Shown: piece by piece, positions 4,956 to 5,503 of the stretch | Layout: each line of letters begins with the position of its first letter | How positions within the stretch are numbered: position 1 is the first letter of the stretch | Source of the DNA: Candidatus Omnitrophota bacterium | Lineage (GTDB): Bacteria; Omnitrophota; Gorgyraeia; Kaelpiales; Kaelpiaceae | Assembly: GCA_028717465.1 (NCBI GenBank) | Contig: JAQUNS010000057.1 | Span: 1 to 5,503, forward strand | DNA length: 5,503 bases | Direction: 5' to 3' | Notes under the pieces: model-generated | Seen by the model: only the letters and a program-made list of their open reading frames with translations | What the model was told of the DNA's origin: nothing | Databases searched by the model: none | Program-made: the position numbers and the translations under genes

Positions 4956-5503
4956 TTATTTGCTGAGATTCCGGTTAATAAAATCCGGACTTTTTTTAAC
5001 CGTGTTCAAAGCATGGCCTGTTATCTTAGAGGCAGCTTCTGCCCAATTAAATTCTACGGCTTTCTTTAACCCATTCTCAATTAATTTAATCTTAAGAGCA
5101 GTATCTTTGATAAGCAACTCTATTTTCTCAGCCAAGTCTTCCGCGACACCGGGATTAAAAAATAAAACATCTTCACGGTCTTGGGCAATTTCAGTTATAC
5201 CTTCTAAGCGGGAAGAAACCACTGCGGTGCCGGAAGCCCAGTATTCGTATAGTTTCAGCGTAGTAATAATCCTGTTAACCGGATAGTCTGGGCGCGGTAT
5301 TACTCCTATGCCGGCTTTGTTTAAATAAACTTTTGCCTGTTCATGCGGCAGCGGCCCTGTAAATACGCAGCTCTCTTTAACTCTTAATCCGGCGGCGAGC
5401 CTTTTAACGCTAGACAGCTCCCTGCCTCCTCCGACAAATAAAAATTTCGCCCTAGAGTTATTTTTAAGCACCAGAACCGCTGCCCGGACAAGCAACTCTA
5501 CGC
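4956..5503 (-). CDS. Family-4 GT-B glycosyltransferase, C-terminal half (5' end beyond window)
   Basis: The frame is open to the right edge, giving 181 complete codons before TAA at 4958-4956. The first visible residues, V-E-L-L-V-R-A, correspond to the 'KGvdlLirA' block at the beginning of the C-terminal Rossmann domain, so roughly the N-terminal half of a normal 370-400 residue enzyme lies outside. The TTG at 5495-5493 is an internal Leu codon, not a start. Visible family features (counted from the first whole codon) are FLFVGGG (20-26), FTGPLPHEQ (47-55), LKLYEYWASGTAVVSS (82-97), EGITE (100-104) and FNW (151-153). These form the nucleotide-sugar pocket of GT4 enzymes. The first Glu of the classic E-x7-E motif is not at its expected place; only E86 is present, as in many 'LKlfEYmA.G' members. 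It would use a nucleotide sugar in the cytoplasm, probably for polysaccharide or glycolipid synthesis. The next gene starts one base after its stop. Confidence 0.86.
   Translation of the reverse strand, partial: VELLVRAAVLVLKNNSRAKFLFVGGGRELSSVKRLAAGLRVKESCVFTGPLPHEQAKVYLNKAGIGVIPRPDYPVNRIITTLKLYEYWASGTAVVSSRLEGITEIAQDREDVLFFNPGVAEDLAEKIELLIKDTALKIKLIENGLKKAVEFNWAEAASKITGHALNTVKKSPDFINRNLSK

Noticed and set aside
4960..5286. A 108-codon plus-strand open frame
   Set aside because: It is antisense to the GT4 gene, which has clear family motifs on the minus strand; the Ser/Ile-rich product is typical of a shadow frame.
5493..5495. TTG as the start codon of the GT4 gene
   Set aside because: The frame is open upstream to the window edge with V-E-L-L-V-R-A, which fits the internal 'KGvdlLirA' block, so TTG is an internal Leu codon and the gene is 5'-truncated.

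Overview
All genes in this window lie on the minus strand, so they are read from high to low coordinates. The tight gene packing, about 40% G+C by eye (not computed), TGA used as a stop codon, several prepilin-class proteins and a TPR/TMTC-like membrane glycosyltransferase fit a Gram-negative-type bacterium. Uncultivated groups such as Omnitrophota or their relatives are plausible, but that assignment is an inference from overall style and no marker gene is present.

Layout in transcription order. A family-4 (GT-B) glycosyltransferase enters truncated from the right edge (5503-4956). One base separates it from a 661-residue multi-spanning membrane protein with a C-terminal TPR array (4954-2969), which resembles TMTC-type O-mannosyltransferases. 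A 94-base gap follows (2968-2875), the only real gap in the window. Then come four overlapping prepilin-class genes in the order H, I, J, K (GspH/FimT-, GspI/PilV-, GspJ/PilW- and GspK/PilX-like; 2874-1052). One base later starts a DPM1/ArnC-like family-2 glycosyltransferase (1050-340). It overlaps by 4 bases a small LAB_N membrane protein (343-80). Four bases after that, a GTG codon opens the N-terminus of an ArnT/PMT-like GT-C transferase, which runs off the left edge (75-1).

Functionally there are two themes. One is a complete minor-pseudopilin set of the kind that forms the initiating tip complex of a type IV pilus or type II secretion pseudopilus; no major pilin, ATPase, platform protein or prepilin peptidase is in view. 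The other is lipid-linked sugar transfer: a polyprenyl-phosphate sugar synthase (GT2), a possible small flippase or accessory protein (LAB_N), an ArnT-like transferase, plus the upstream TMTC-like protein and GT4 enzyme. The pilin genes are sandwiched inside the glycosylation genes with overlapping or 1-base junctions on the downstream side, so co-expression is likely. Whether the sugars go onto the pilins, onto other exported proteins or onto lipid A cannot be decided from the sequence.

No RNA genes, CRISPR arrays, mobile elements, origins or convincing rho-independent terminators were seen. No stretch of more than 300 bases lacks a gene.
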